Positions 48,677 through 59,596 of a DNA stretch of 64,000 nucleotides are shown here, piece after piece. The stretch is from Microthyrium microscopicum. Taxonomy: Eukaryota > Ascomycota > Dothideomycetes > Microthyriales > Microthyriaceae. The notes beneath the pieces were generated by a model that had not been told where the DNA came from, searched no databases, and saw only the letters and a list, made by a program, of their open reading frames with translations. The first letter of the stretch is position 1, and every line of letters begins with the position of its first letter. Position numbers and translations under genes: made by a program. The stretch is taken from assembly GCA_010405405.1 (NCBI GenBank), contig MU004244.1, positions 747,895-811,894 on the forward strand. The letters run 5' to 3'.

Positions 48677-50106
48677 TCATTTCCTTTGGTCTGTCCTTCT
48701 TATTAAGTTTATCCTCGAGATTCCTTTTGGTAATAGGTAGCCCAGAGCCTCATACTTTTCACGAGACTGAGGTATAGACCAATGATCCAGTTGAAATCGA
48801 ATCATGATCTCTCGCGGGTCAGATTTCTGGTCGTAAGCCAGCTTAGCAAAAGAAAAAAGCCAATCAGCTTGAACTTGGCCAAATTCAGCCCATGATGCGC
48901 TGCGTTCATCACATCCACCGAAGTTCCAGGCGAAGCTGTACAGTTTTGAGGTTAGGATTGTTGAATTTGACTGCTCGGGCGAGCACAGCCATCCTCGATG
49001 CGATAGCCCAAGCTTTTGTAGCTCTGGAGATCGCGAGAAATCAATGGCATCCCCAACAACTGGCAGGGAGGCGGCACCAGTCGAGCCAATTGAGATGGAT
49101 TGTAGAGTTGAACGATGAGGAGCTAACAATATTTCAAACATGAGTAGCTTCCAGTTCACATCATACGGGATCGGATCAGTAGTGTGAAGCTGTTCAAAAG
49201 TAAAATGCTCGAGAATCTTGGGCCACGCGAGGAGGATGGCAAGCTCGGAAGGAGTGGCTTTAAACGAGTAAAGAATGAGAGTCGTGAGACATCCTGTACG
49301 TTCGTGTTTCTGTCTATCATTTAGTACTACCATCCAAAAGTACTCGACTTCACTATTCGGGATGACGCTATTTGAAAAAATCGGTCGACCTACCCCTTTC
49401 GGTCTTTTCTCAAAATGCGACGTCCGAGTCTCCTGTCCAAACTCGTTTCCTTGCTTAGTGTGCCCAGAGACACCATACAAGCAGAGCTTTCGCAAGCTAG
49501 GTATATTGAGGTTCTCGATAATATCGTAAATCAGAAGACCGTCCCGCAAATGTCCTTCAAATTCAACCTCCTGGACTAATGGCATACATTTCAGTCCCTT
49601 CACAATAACGGGTCAAGTGTATTTCCCTTTGCCACTTCCAAACCACCTGAAAGTCTGAACGAAGTTACATTGGGCAACAAAGTTATCGGATCGTTAGCTA
49701 TGTCCTAGTCACCAGGGGACTTGATGAGATAGGTGTCGTCAATGTTGAATTCGATGGCTTTGATGTACGATCGAACATCCGGACTGTCCTGTAAGGACCT
49801 GAGAAGGTTTTTGTCAGCATACACGAGGGCATAATTCCATATTTATGGTCGAGTATTATGGTATGGTATAGTAGCGGTGCTGCAATTTGATTGAAGCGTT
49901 TGCAAACCGTCCAATGTCGGAATGCGTCGGTAGAAGGCTTGAATGCAGTCTCCTGGCTTCCACTTCTTAGGTAATGGACATTGGATCAAAGGATCAGTGG
50001 TTGAAAGGCTGAAAATGTCTCCGAGCAGCTCATTAGGGAGTCGTAATATGAACGCCTGGAGCCGATGCGACGGCGAATCTTGGAAGTCGTGCCTAATAAG
50101 TGCCAT
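48677..50106 (-). pseudogene. Decayed F-box/LRR-type gene
   Basis: A host F-box gene that no longer reads through. The F-box start is intact at 50106 (FILRLPNELLGDIFSLSTTD). The next expected segment, VCKRFNQIAAPLLYHTI, lies at about 49907-49857 in another frame. LLRSLQDSPDVRSYIKAIEF follows in yet another frame, then comes a TAG near 49705-49707, and the last 300 residues (48677 to about 49600) are open again after a further shift. No GT..AG pair explains these changes. F-box proteins bring substrates to SCF ubiquitin ligases. The long intact 3' part means decay is fairly recent, or a shorter product survives. Confidence 0.72.
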
Positions 50107-50805
50107 ATATCGCGACTTCGAAGGGCCGAGTTGAAGCTGCTTGTGTTTGGCTTGCGATAATTATTCGATTCATGCGTTTGCTCTTCTTCGCTTTTCCTCT
50201 TTTAGTTGCTTTTTCTTATCTGGAAGCATTCGACGCAGAAGTCGTCCATTTTAAAGGGATATGCGGTTCGTAATTATCGACTACAGCTATTGTACATAAA
50301 AATAACCTGCCGTCCGTTTGGTTTACCACCGCATTTACGGATTTAAATAGGGATATCAATTGTTCGAGAAGGGATGACTTGGATGATATACTCAAGTAAG
50401 TACGAAATGGAATGTGGAAATGAAGACATTTGAAGTCGGTGGGTAGATATGCAGGCAAGAATCAGGATTCGATGCTGTGCCGCAATCGATATCTGTAGTA
50501 TGGTTCTGCTTACAGCGATTTCCGCAGCTTTCGCGTGTTTCTCGCCGCTTATGTGAGTGAAGGGCGTCTATATCATCGAATCACAGACCTAGTAGCTGGG
50601 GAGCGATCAAGGGGACGAGTTGAAGTGGAAATCTACGACCATGTTGCCATTATCAGTCGTACCAGGTACATCTAGAAAGGACTACTACCAAGTCCCAACG
50701 CGCCATAGAGGAGCGTCCCAAATACATGCCTGCCCATGAGATTCATGAAGTACGTATACCATGATGCTCATATTGGCTGATCATGGGAACCCAAGTTCAT
50801 TCTTG
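50107..50805. other. Intergenic region
   Basis: 699 bp between the decayed F-box gene and NEM1, probably containing the NEM1 3' UTR. No coding signal. Confidence 0.5.
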
Positions 50806-52454
50806 TCACGACCCATCGACGTGCGGCTGACCGAGACGCAGCGACAAAAGCGCTCGTACATCAGTAACATACTGCAGTCCCTCAAGTATAGGAATGAGGT
50901 TGAGCAAGTCGTTATCAGTTGGGTCTGAAATCCAGCCCTCGATTGGGACAGCGTTGTCTTGAATTCTAGTTAGAATCCACAAATCAAGCAGGTTAACAGA
51001 ATGCTTACCTTCGTGAAAAACATAGCTCACGGGACTATTATCCACAATCATCACTTTGCTCAGATCCGGTTCGATCAGGACTAGGTCCTTGACGTAGGCG
51101 CCGTTTTTATGCGTGCAGTGCTGTCGATAGTACCTTGCTGAAAAGTACGACTTTTCAAGCTCTAGCCAGTCGATTACCGGATCGGCGTACTCTTGAACGG
51201 AAGCTGTGAATATTACCAGGTTGTACCATTTGGAAACCTGTAGCAAGAAGTTGATCTTAGCTCTCATGATCCTGGCGCAAGTTGCGGTAGTAGACAAACC
51301 TTTCTGAGAAACTCGTCGCAATGTGGTCTCTTGTGTACATAATAGAGAATGGGTATCTGAGGACCAATATATGTGCCACCAACGCCGACTGCATGCTGCA
51401 TTTTTACCTCTACCATATGCCCTTGGGCAAACCGCCCCCCTTTGGAATGACTATGAATTAGCGTTTCATCAAGATCAAGGACGAGTGTTTTCTGGTGCTG
51501 GCCGTGCGATATTGTGTTAGAATACGAGGGATTGCGCCTGGGAATCAAAGGTCGTGGCGGCGCAGGTGTGCGTGGAAATTTGGTGAGCTTGGAGCTTCCT
51601 GGGCTGGAGGGTGATTTTAAGGAAGCCGCGATAGCCTCTTTCGCATCCTCCTTGGTTGGTGGTGGAGTAGTACTCTCCTGTTGCCTTCTTCGCTTGATCA
51701 TTTCATCATTGTGTAGCTTGATTCTTATTGATCTTCTAGCTGGAGATATTTCTTCCCCCGACGCAGACATGGATGATCGAGACCGAGACGTTGTATCGTC
51801 AGTCTGTTGAGGACCTAGCTTCTCATCAAATTCTGAATCAGTCGCAATCGCGGTTGTAGATGAAGCAACCGAAGGAGGGCGCTTTGTTCTCTTTTGTGGA
51901 AGCGGTTTGCTACTGTTGCGATCCCGGCTGCGGCGGCTTGACTCTGACTTTTCGAAATCGCTCATGGGCTCCAGTGGTACCTTCTTTTTACAAGGTTTCA
52001 ACACACGATATACAGTGACGAGAGGAAATAGTGGCGAGAATCGGCCGTCTTCGTCGTAGAACCACGCAATTATATATCGAAAAGGTGCGGCAAGGCTGGT
52101 GACCACCACACGAATAGTGCCAATGAATGCCGAACTCAATCGCTTTGGCAGGGCGCGCCAGCCAGAGGACTTTATGTCGCCGAAATGTCTCGTCTCACCC
52201 AAAAGTGGTGTCTGCTCATTCACATCCATGGGAGGATTAAAAGCTTCAGAAAGAACCGTGTTTTCCTCCGCTCCGACCGAGCCTTCACGTTCCACTTTGA
52301 CCGACAAATGTTCAGCTTCGTCTGTCGTCTCTTGCTTCAAAGTGCGGGATCTGGCGTTTTCTTTTGTCAAATCGGTGGCAGACCCAGATCGCGAACGTGG
52401 TGGAGAGGACGGAGGAGTAGGCGCTATGGTAGAAAGGATATTCAGAGAGTTCAT
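50806..52454 (-). CDS. NEM1: Nem1-type CTD-like phosphatase
   Basis: Catalytic subunit of the Nem1-Spo7 complex at the nuclear/ER membrane; it dephosphorylates the phosphatidate phosphatase Pah1 (lipin) and so controls membrane versus storage lipid. Exons 52454-51300, 51237-51009 and 50957-50806 give 511 aa. A disordered N-tail, a hydrophobic segment around residues 100-135 (IGTIRVVVTSLAAPFRYIIA) and a charged linker precede the FCP1-like domain (about 325-500). The catalytic DLDETLIHS lies near residue 335, followed by the conserved RPHCDEFL, LVIFTASVQEYADPVID and DNSPVSYVFHEDNAVPIEGW. Both introns split conserved text cleanly. Confidence 0.95.
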
Positions 52455-53683
52455 GACGCGAGGACAGCCATTCGCAGGAAGTTGAAGGCCGGGAAGAGCG
52501 GTGCCGGGGCCTGAAAGGGTAGTGTACGAAGCGCAGACAGGTACTTGCAGCCCTATTTGGCCATGTGAGAGGAGGCAGTAACCGCAGGTATCACGCGGAA
52601 GACGGCACTTGGAACGGGTGAGGAGGGGCGCACTAGAGCCGAGTGATGCTTAAGACCGTGGGCAATTGAGTTGGCAGAGAGCAGTACTGTAGGCCGTGGT
52701 AGCAATTTCAAGCGCTGGAGGAGATATTGGGATAGAGATGGAATCGAGGACCTGGAGGTTGAGAGAGAGCTTTGGGGTTGGTGATGGTTTGGATGACGGA
52801 GCTGAGCTGGCCAACCAACGCTCGAGGACAGAGCACTCAGCCAATGTTGATTGCTGTACAGCGCTGTAAAGGCTGGCAGCGCACAGGAAGGAGCAATCTG
52901 CCGTCAAATTAAGCGACCCATTGGATGCGCTCTTTTAAAATTCAATATCTCTAAAAGGTATTGAATCAAGACATTGACAAATAAAAACTTTTAAATAGGT
53001 GGCACTTGCTCGTTTGTCAAGTATTCAACGCTTCCGATGGGAGCCAGATCCTTCTTTATTTATCAACTCTTATGACAGATATCGTAGTTACTGGGAACTA
53101 TTTCAACAGATCATGTCTTCTGGCACTTTATCATGAACAAGTTTCCAGTTCTATCACAAACTTGTAACTTATCTCACGCATTCGATGGCAAGTGAAGCAC
53201 TCGAAAATTAGCGATTTAGATGGTGGACATGCCACTTGATGGGACCATCCTTTTGGAAATGGTTCGCTTATTCTGACAACTGAAAAGCGAAATCTGGGGT
53301 TGATCTGAAGTAAAAACTGGATTTCAGGTAAAAGATTGCAATTACCATCGCACTTGATGAATCCCAAAAAATCAATGCATCTAACGGGTTCTAGAGCAGT
53401 TTTTTGATAAGAAATGTTATGGGAGACATTGTAGGCGATGGGAACAAGCGCCTGAACGGCTCGCTTATTTTGACGCCGATATGATGCAGGGGAAGGTGCC
53501 CCGGCTTTGCCAAGACCTACAAACAGTCATCCAAAGTTCGACAAATATAAAAATTTATAACCAATTCATGACTGCCCACCTTTCCCCGGCCTAAAATACC
53601 ACCGCTTCCAAACTCAGATTTGTCCTTCGCCATTACATAACCCATCTGATCACGCAAGACATAGCGCCGAATCACCTCTGATT
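52455..53683. promoter_or_regulatory. Divergent promoter region NEM1 / eIF2B beta
   Basis: 1.2 kb between two start codons pointing away from each other. Only short non-conserved frames occur. AT-rich in the middle (52920-53400), more GC-rich next to NEM1. Confidence 0.45.
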
Positions 53684-55143
53684 ATGCCTGGCAAGGGCTT
53701 TCGAACGCCTGGCCTGGAGTCGTTCGTCGACAACCTCGATGAATTTAAGCTGGAGCGCTCAACAGAAGTACTCATCCAACTACTCGCTCGTCGACAGATC
53801 TCTGGCTCGAAGAATTGTGCCATCGCAGTTGCAGGATTACTACTTCGCATAGTCCAGGACTCCCCAGCAAACAGTGTCCAAGATCTTCTTGATCAGGTCT
53901 CACAGATTGGACAGCGCCTCATCGCTGCCCAACCTAGAGAGTTGGCAGTGGGAAACATCGTACGCCGTGTTCTAGGACTCATTCGAGAAGTGTCAGGAAT
54001 TGGGCAAGACGATGAAATCCGGAGTGAGCTATCGTCTATGCTTGATGGCCAGGATGGGTTAAATCGACCAGAAATGCTGCACAGCATATCTACCTATAGT
54101 CCCCTACGACATGCAGCTTCAGAATTCACAGGCGCTTCTACTCCGGAATCTCCACAACCCATCAAGCGCCCCAATTTTGCGCAGAGTGGCTACTCTTCAT
54201 TCGCTATGCCTTCGACCAAGACTGCCATGAACCTCTTTGGCCTGCTGGCTGAGCCCAGTTACTCTCCGACTGGTACACCACCAATCACAAACCGCGAATC
54301 GCCTGCCCTCAGCACCAAAAACCTAAACATCATACAAGAGCAGGCAAGCATCAAAGAAACTATCCAAGAGATAGGGGATGGCATGCGGGAGCTTCTGGAT
54401 GAAGTTGACTTAGCTGCCGAACAGATCTCCGAGTCTGCGACCGACTACATCAACAGCAACGACATGATTATGGCTCAAGGTCTCTCTGATACCACCCACA
54501 AGTTCCTCGCTGAAGCCGCTCGAAAGCGCAAATTCACCGTGTTCGTTGTCGAAGGGGAACCAAATGAGGGCCAGGCCACCCGCAATATGATACTCTACGG
54601 ATCAGCCAAATCTCCCAGCGACGACGATGGCCAAGAGGGTACCACAAAAAGACTCGTTGACTTGGGCGTCAACGTCGTTCTTATCCCGGATAGCGCGATC
54701 TTTGCAATCATGTCGACCGTTACCAAGGTCCTTCTTGCTCCGCAAGCCGTACTTGCCAATGGTGGCCTAGTCGCCAATGTAGGCACCAGCATGATCGCGG
54801 CTGCCGCACAGGCACATAAGGTTCCCGTTTTGGCACTAAGCGGTGTCTACAAACTGAGTCCTCTCTACCCACTCGATACAGACGAACTACGCGAAATAGG
54901 AAGCGCGAGTGGTCTAGGCGGTAGCGTAGGAAGCTGGGGGAAGGTGAACGTGATGAACCCAATGTGGGATTACGTGGAGCCTGAAAAAGTGAATTTATAT
55001 ATCACGAATCTGTAAGCACCATTTCCATTTTGGGAAGGCAAGACTAACACAAGTATAGCGGAGGACATGCGCCTTCATATCTTTACCGCATCGTGGCAGA
55101 CCATTATGACAAAGAGGACATCAATCTGGGAACAGACATGTGA
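53684..55143 (+). CDS. GCD7: Translation initiation factor eIF2B subunit beta
   Basis: Regulatory subunit of the eIF2B guanine nucleotide exchange factor that recycles eIF2-GDP; with the alpha and delta subunits it senses phosphorylated eIF2. Exons 53684-55011 and 55059-55143 give 470 aa, restoring ITNLGGHAPSYLYRIVADHY. Helical N-terminal half with GNIVRRVLGLIRE, a Ser/Pro-rich insert, and the Rossmann-like C-terminal half with FTVFVVEGEPNEGQ, VNVVLIPDSAIFAIM, VLLAPQAVLANGGLVANVG and HKVPVLALSGVYKLSP. Beta assignment over alpha/delta rests on VLANGGLVANVG and the C-terminal GGHAPSYLYRI. Confidence 0.94.
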
Positions 55144-55527
55144 TTCGATGGCCAGAATAAGAGTCGATAAAACTGAATAGTCGACGCAAAAACATATGAT
55201 ATGATGGCTGCCCGCCAGAGTCGATAATACTTTAAGAGTTGATGGGCGACATGTGATGCGATAGGAGAAGTGCAGTTTTACGACCAAGATCTGGTGAAGG
55301 AGAAAACGACAGAAACGCGAGGAAATGACCATCCCGCTTTGCATTATAGATCATGATACCCAATTGTTTTAGCAAAAAGACAGCTGGCAAACGCCGCCGT
55401 CCACAATTCATTCATTCATACCAACAATCCAGCGCTAATTCGCTATGCAAAATCGCAATTCCATGCTACCAACGCTATGACAAACAAATCTATGTATGAG
55501 TATTCCCGAACAACAAAATGCCAAACC
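55144..55527. other. Convergent intergenic spacer
   Basis: 384 bp between the ends of the eIF2B beta and IMA1 genes; likely both 3' UTRs. No coding signal. Confidence 0.55.
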
Positions 55528-57399
55528 TCACGACTTCTCCATCCACTCCAGATCATCCAAAGCTGCTTTACCCGCCAACTGCCCATTGCCCACCCAAAAC
55601 GCAACGCCCAGCCCCAGCGGCACGGCAATCAAAATCGTCCAAAACGCTGCTCCCGCCCACTTGCGTCCACCCGCTGAACAAGGCACTGCCGTATCAACTT
55701 GCACGGCCGGCTCATCCTTTAGCGAAAACACATTATTGAACAGACTCTCCAGTCCAGTTTCCGCCTCGGGAACCTGAATCCTCGGATTCCGCATCTCCAT
55801 CTCACGCCCGCGTGACTCCGCTGGCAATAACCCGCCCTTCCCGCCAAGTCCAAACGCTTGCGCAAACTGCGTCCGCGTCTCCTCTGGCGCCCTTGCAAAC
55901 TTTGCTTGCGCTCTCGGTCTCACTGCCGCATGCGCTGGATGGACTGGCGCAGGAGGTAGATCGAAGTTGAATGCTGAGAAACTATTGCGTGTCGGCGTGC
56001 TTGCGTCCTCTTGAGGATGCCGTGGCTGGACTGCCTGGCGCGGCGTGAAGGTTGGTGTGGTGGGTGACCAGTCCATCTCGGAGCCTGTGTCGCCGCTGTC
56101 GGACAGCCGATTGCGATCGAAGAGCGAGGTGAGGGATGTGGAGATTACGGATGGTTGGCGGGCGGAGCGCGCGTGTTGCGGAGTGGTGGGCGCAAGGGCG
56201 GAAAGGGGAAATCCTGAGTTAGGTGCTTGAGGAGAGGCGCCGGAGGGGAAGAAGTTGGTGTCTTCGAGTGTAAGGGGGGCAGCGCCGGTGGCTTCGACAC
56301 GTTGGAGCTTGTAATCGCCTATGACAGGACGTTTTTGGAATTTGACGACGGTCATAGAGGATAGGGTGCACTGTGTGCTGTTAGCAATTGGAGTGGAATA
56401 AAAATAGAGAGAACTTACCACGATGGTGAAGACTATCATAAAACCATGGATGGCATGAGGGGGAAGACTTGTTGAAGCATTTGGATCTTTCAAAAACCAG
56501 AACGCGCACGCTCTCGCTCCGAGAAATAGTACCTGTAGAAAATAATAGTCGTTGAGATTTGTAAGACGACCTTGCCCAGTAGCTGATCCAGATATCTTGT
56601 TGTTCCACCATATAGACAAGAGGCCAGCCAGCAGAAAGTACTGAAGCACATCCGTCATCTCAGAGTAGCATGACATTCCTGTTTGTTGCGCTACGAATGC
56701 AGAGGCAACGCACGAAGGAAAAGAAAGCCTCGAATCAATCGTATTGTCAACTATGATGCCAAGTCCGTGCCAGATCAACTGGCCGAGAATACTGATCCAC
56801 CATGCCAGTGCGCCAGCCAATATTACTAGATCTTTAGCATTGCTCCGACCGTATATCATAGCCTGTCCGTTCCTGGTTCTTTCTAGGGACAGTTTGAGGT
56901 TTTCAGTTCGCGCTAAATAGGTCATGCTCTCTAATCGATTGTTGACCAGCCGTACGCAATTCGGACAGACTTGGGGATATCGTTCCTCGAGTTGCTTGCG
57001 GTATGTAGGTAAGTTCGCTTCGTATTCGCGATATTTGGGATCAGACGGATCTGGGAGATAGGTGGCAAGGGCTTGAAGTTGAAAGTTCTGGTTCTTTTGA
57101 CACGTTGGACAGAAAATGTTGTCGGAGGCGGAAGACAGGTCGGGGGAAATGGATCTCGACTGCTCTACAGCATATTGCTGAGGTCTATCAGGAGATGCTG
57201 AGGCTGGCACATCTGTGATGTCGCCATTCTAAAGAAAGGTCAGAAAAGCATAGAAAGTAGACGAGAAACTCACCTCGTCTAAGTAGTTGACAGCGTCGCA
57301 TTCTGCACAGCGAAACTGGCGAATAGATGGATGACGGTTCTGGGAAGACTTGTGGCCGCAGTAGAAGCATACGAGCTTTCGACGCAAGAGATAAGGCAT
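55528..57399 (-). CDS. IMA1: Inner nuclear membrane protein Ima1 (Samp1/NET5 family)
   Basis: Exons 57399-57274, 57228-56419 and 56370-55528 give 592 aa. The N-terminal zinc-finger domain of the family begins at once: VCFYCGHKSSQNRHPSIRQF then CAECDAVNYLDE, followed by FCPTCQKNQ and CPNCVRLVNNRLE. Several membrane helices follow (about residues 190-360), then a disordered Ser/Pro-rich nucleoplasmic region and a final helix near residues 565-585 (TILIAVPLGLGVAFWVGNG). Members link chromatin to the nuclear envelope and LINC complexes. The second intron (48 nt) is a multiple of three and stop-free. Confidence 0.9.
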
Positions 57400-57901
57400 T
57401 GTTTATGCTATACAGAAAACATTCTGCAGTGGAGGTGGTGGTGAGAAAAAGGGCAAGGCTCAATTACTAAATAAGTTGGCCAGAGTGTTGTCGCTGTTAT
57501 GGACAAGTTCTCGAGTGTCGCAACTTTTAAGTTGTTGATGTTTTTGAGGCGGCCACCCGGACCTAACCGGATTTAAATTAGCCCCAACCCACCTCAGGCA
57601 AGAAGGCCTCTCACATTTCCAGGCTAGGAACATTTCAATGCCATCAAAATCTTGACATCTCAATTGCTCCTTGATACATCTACTTCGATTCAAAATCTTC
57701 TGGTCACTGTTGCTTTTGTAGCCATTGGATCCGCTTAGAAATCATCCAAGTGATATCCCAAGTGATCCATACATCTTTTTCAGCCGTTCGCTGGCCTTAA
57801 ATCTCCTCCATATCGCCTGCGTCCTCCATGGACTCGATCATTCCTCAACGCGCTCAAGCTTTATAACATCCCTACTGCCTACAAGGCGACACTAGATTGC
57901 C
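57400..57901. promoter_or_regulatory. Divergent promoter region IMA1 / mitochondrial uL24
   Basis: 502 bp between start codons pointing away from each other; no coding signal and no single element assigned. Confidence 0.45.
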
Positions 57902-59241
57902 ATGGAAAGCATACTACGGCGCAGCGCGCGGGCCATCAAGAAACGCGATGTGTACAAGCAAACGCGCATTGAGAACCTCGAATATAGCGCCAAACAACTC
58001 GCAGCAAAAGCGCTTCGTGAACGACGGCAAAAACTTCAAGAGTATGCCAGATATGCCCCCGATGCAGAAAGAAAGGCATTTTGGCTAGGCGGAAGCACGC
58101 CGTATCAAGGTCTTGGGTACAAAACTCCACCCAAGAGCATGTCTCATACTTACACCGACTTCCCCGACAATATACGCGAAAATCCTGATTACAAGTGGGA
58201 TTTGGGTGACGTGAAAATCATACCTGGCTACTTTCGAAAAGGAGATCGGGTTGTGGTCATCTCTGGTCCAGATAAGGGATTAATTGATACAATAGATGCT
58301 GCTGATAATGACAAGCAAACCGTGCTGTTGTTGAGGCTCAACAGGGTACAGTCCTGACTCCTTTGAATATTGCTTGCTTGTTACTAACTTAACTGGAACA
58401 GATGTATGTATCATATTCGGCCGAAGTCCAGAAGTTATACAAAGAAAAAGTAGGGGAGATGTATGACATGCAGTTACCAGTACAGTACAAAGATATCAGG
58501 CTCGTACACCGACTTGGCAATCGGGACGTCATTGTGGGAAAAATGCTGGTTAGGAAATGCGACGACGGAGAGGGAGGTGTGGCATATCAGAGGTTTATAC
58601 CTGGCACTTATGAAGATCTGGACGCTGCCAACCCGATCGATTATGCAAAGAAAAGACTGGATGAGGACTCTCAGCGGCGCAAACCGGAAATGCTCCCGTC
58701 GGATACGTGGTTAACACAGGCCAACGAAGTCAGCTGGTCACCATCATTGGATCATCTCCCTATGCCAGAAAGTGTGGTTGACGAGATCATCACGCCCTTT
58801 TCAAGACTCAACCCCAATATCGATGATGCGTTGGTAGAGAAAACCATGGCCAAGGAGGCAATCAAGGAGCTCAAACAGCGAGCGGTCAAGGTCATGGTCA
58901 GCTCGCCTGCCAAGGAAGTGTACAATCGCAGACTAGAAGCTGCTCGCTTGGCTAGAGAAGAAGCAGGGCCGAGTGAAGAGGTTCTCTCAATTCTAGGACA
59001 GGCTATGGCAAAGAATTTCAAGGCGACTGGACGTCAACCCGTACCGATAGAATCTAGACGCTCATCTGGAAAACGACGCGAATCAGACAAGGCCACTGTT
59101 CCCATCAAAATCAGATCCTCGAATAGAGAATCATCTGGAAAACCATCGCTACGATCAAAGGCGCCTCTACCAAAGTACAAGTGGCCCACAGTACCAAAGA
59201 AGTCTATACGCGCCAGAAGGTTGGCACAAAACTCCGAATAA
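57902..59241 (+). CDS. MRPL40: Mitochondrial large-subunit ribosomal protein uL24m
   Basis: Structural protein of the mitochondrial ribosome large subunit. Exons 57902-58345 and 58402-59241 give 427 aa. Basic N-terminus MESILRRSARAIKKRDVYKQ serves as the mitochondrial targeting part. The KOW domain begins near residue 118 (FRKGDRVVVISGPDKGLIDT) and continues across the intron. It is followed by VQYKDIRLVHRLGN, PIDYAKKRLDEDSQRRKPEM and a long basic C-tail. The fungal mitochondrial protein is much longer than bacterial L24, as here. The 56-nt intron lies just after the KOW core. Confidence 0.9.
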
Positions 59242-59596
59242 ATGTATATATTATCTTCGCACTCCCAGCTACGCAGGCCTACGATGCGATGCATTCGCAC
59301 TCTATACACCACGTCAACTGTAATATAGAACATGTTTTGATACCAACTTCTTCCATCAACTACTTTACCTAGGTAGCTACGCGGCTTTCGCCTGTAAGTC
59401 TTTCAGAAGAGCCTCAATCGAGAAATCAAAATTTCCGTGGGTACGCGGAGTAAATAATAGTATAGCATAACGTGATGTATCTAGCTGATCAGTTTGAGCT
59501 TAATAAGGCATATCGTTCGACATAATGAGCTCTTGACAAACATGTTGTAATTGCGAGATTAAGCACAGCTACAATGCGATACCTTTTTGAACCATG
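59242..59596. other. Convergent intergenic spacer
   Basis: 355 bp between uL24m and the Cys-rich gene. No coding signal. Confidence 0.5.

Noticed and set aside
52650-52907. 85-codon minus-strand frame upstream of NEM1
   Set aside because: In the divergent promoter region, no conserved content; could at most be a leader ORF.
50806-57399. NEM1 and IMA1 (with SEH1 nearby) as a nuclear-envelope gene cluster
   Set aside because: They are separated by unrelated genes in mixed orientation; housekeeping genes of one compartment fall near each other by chance.
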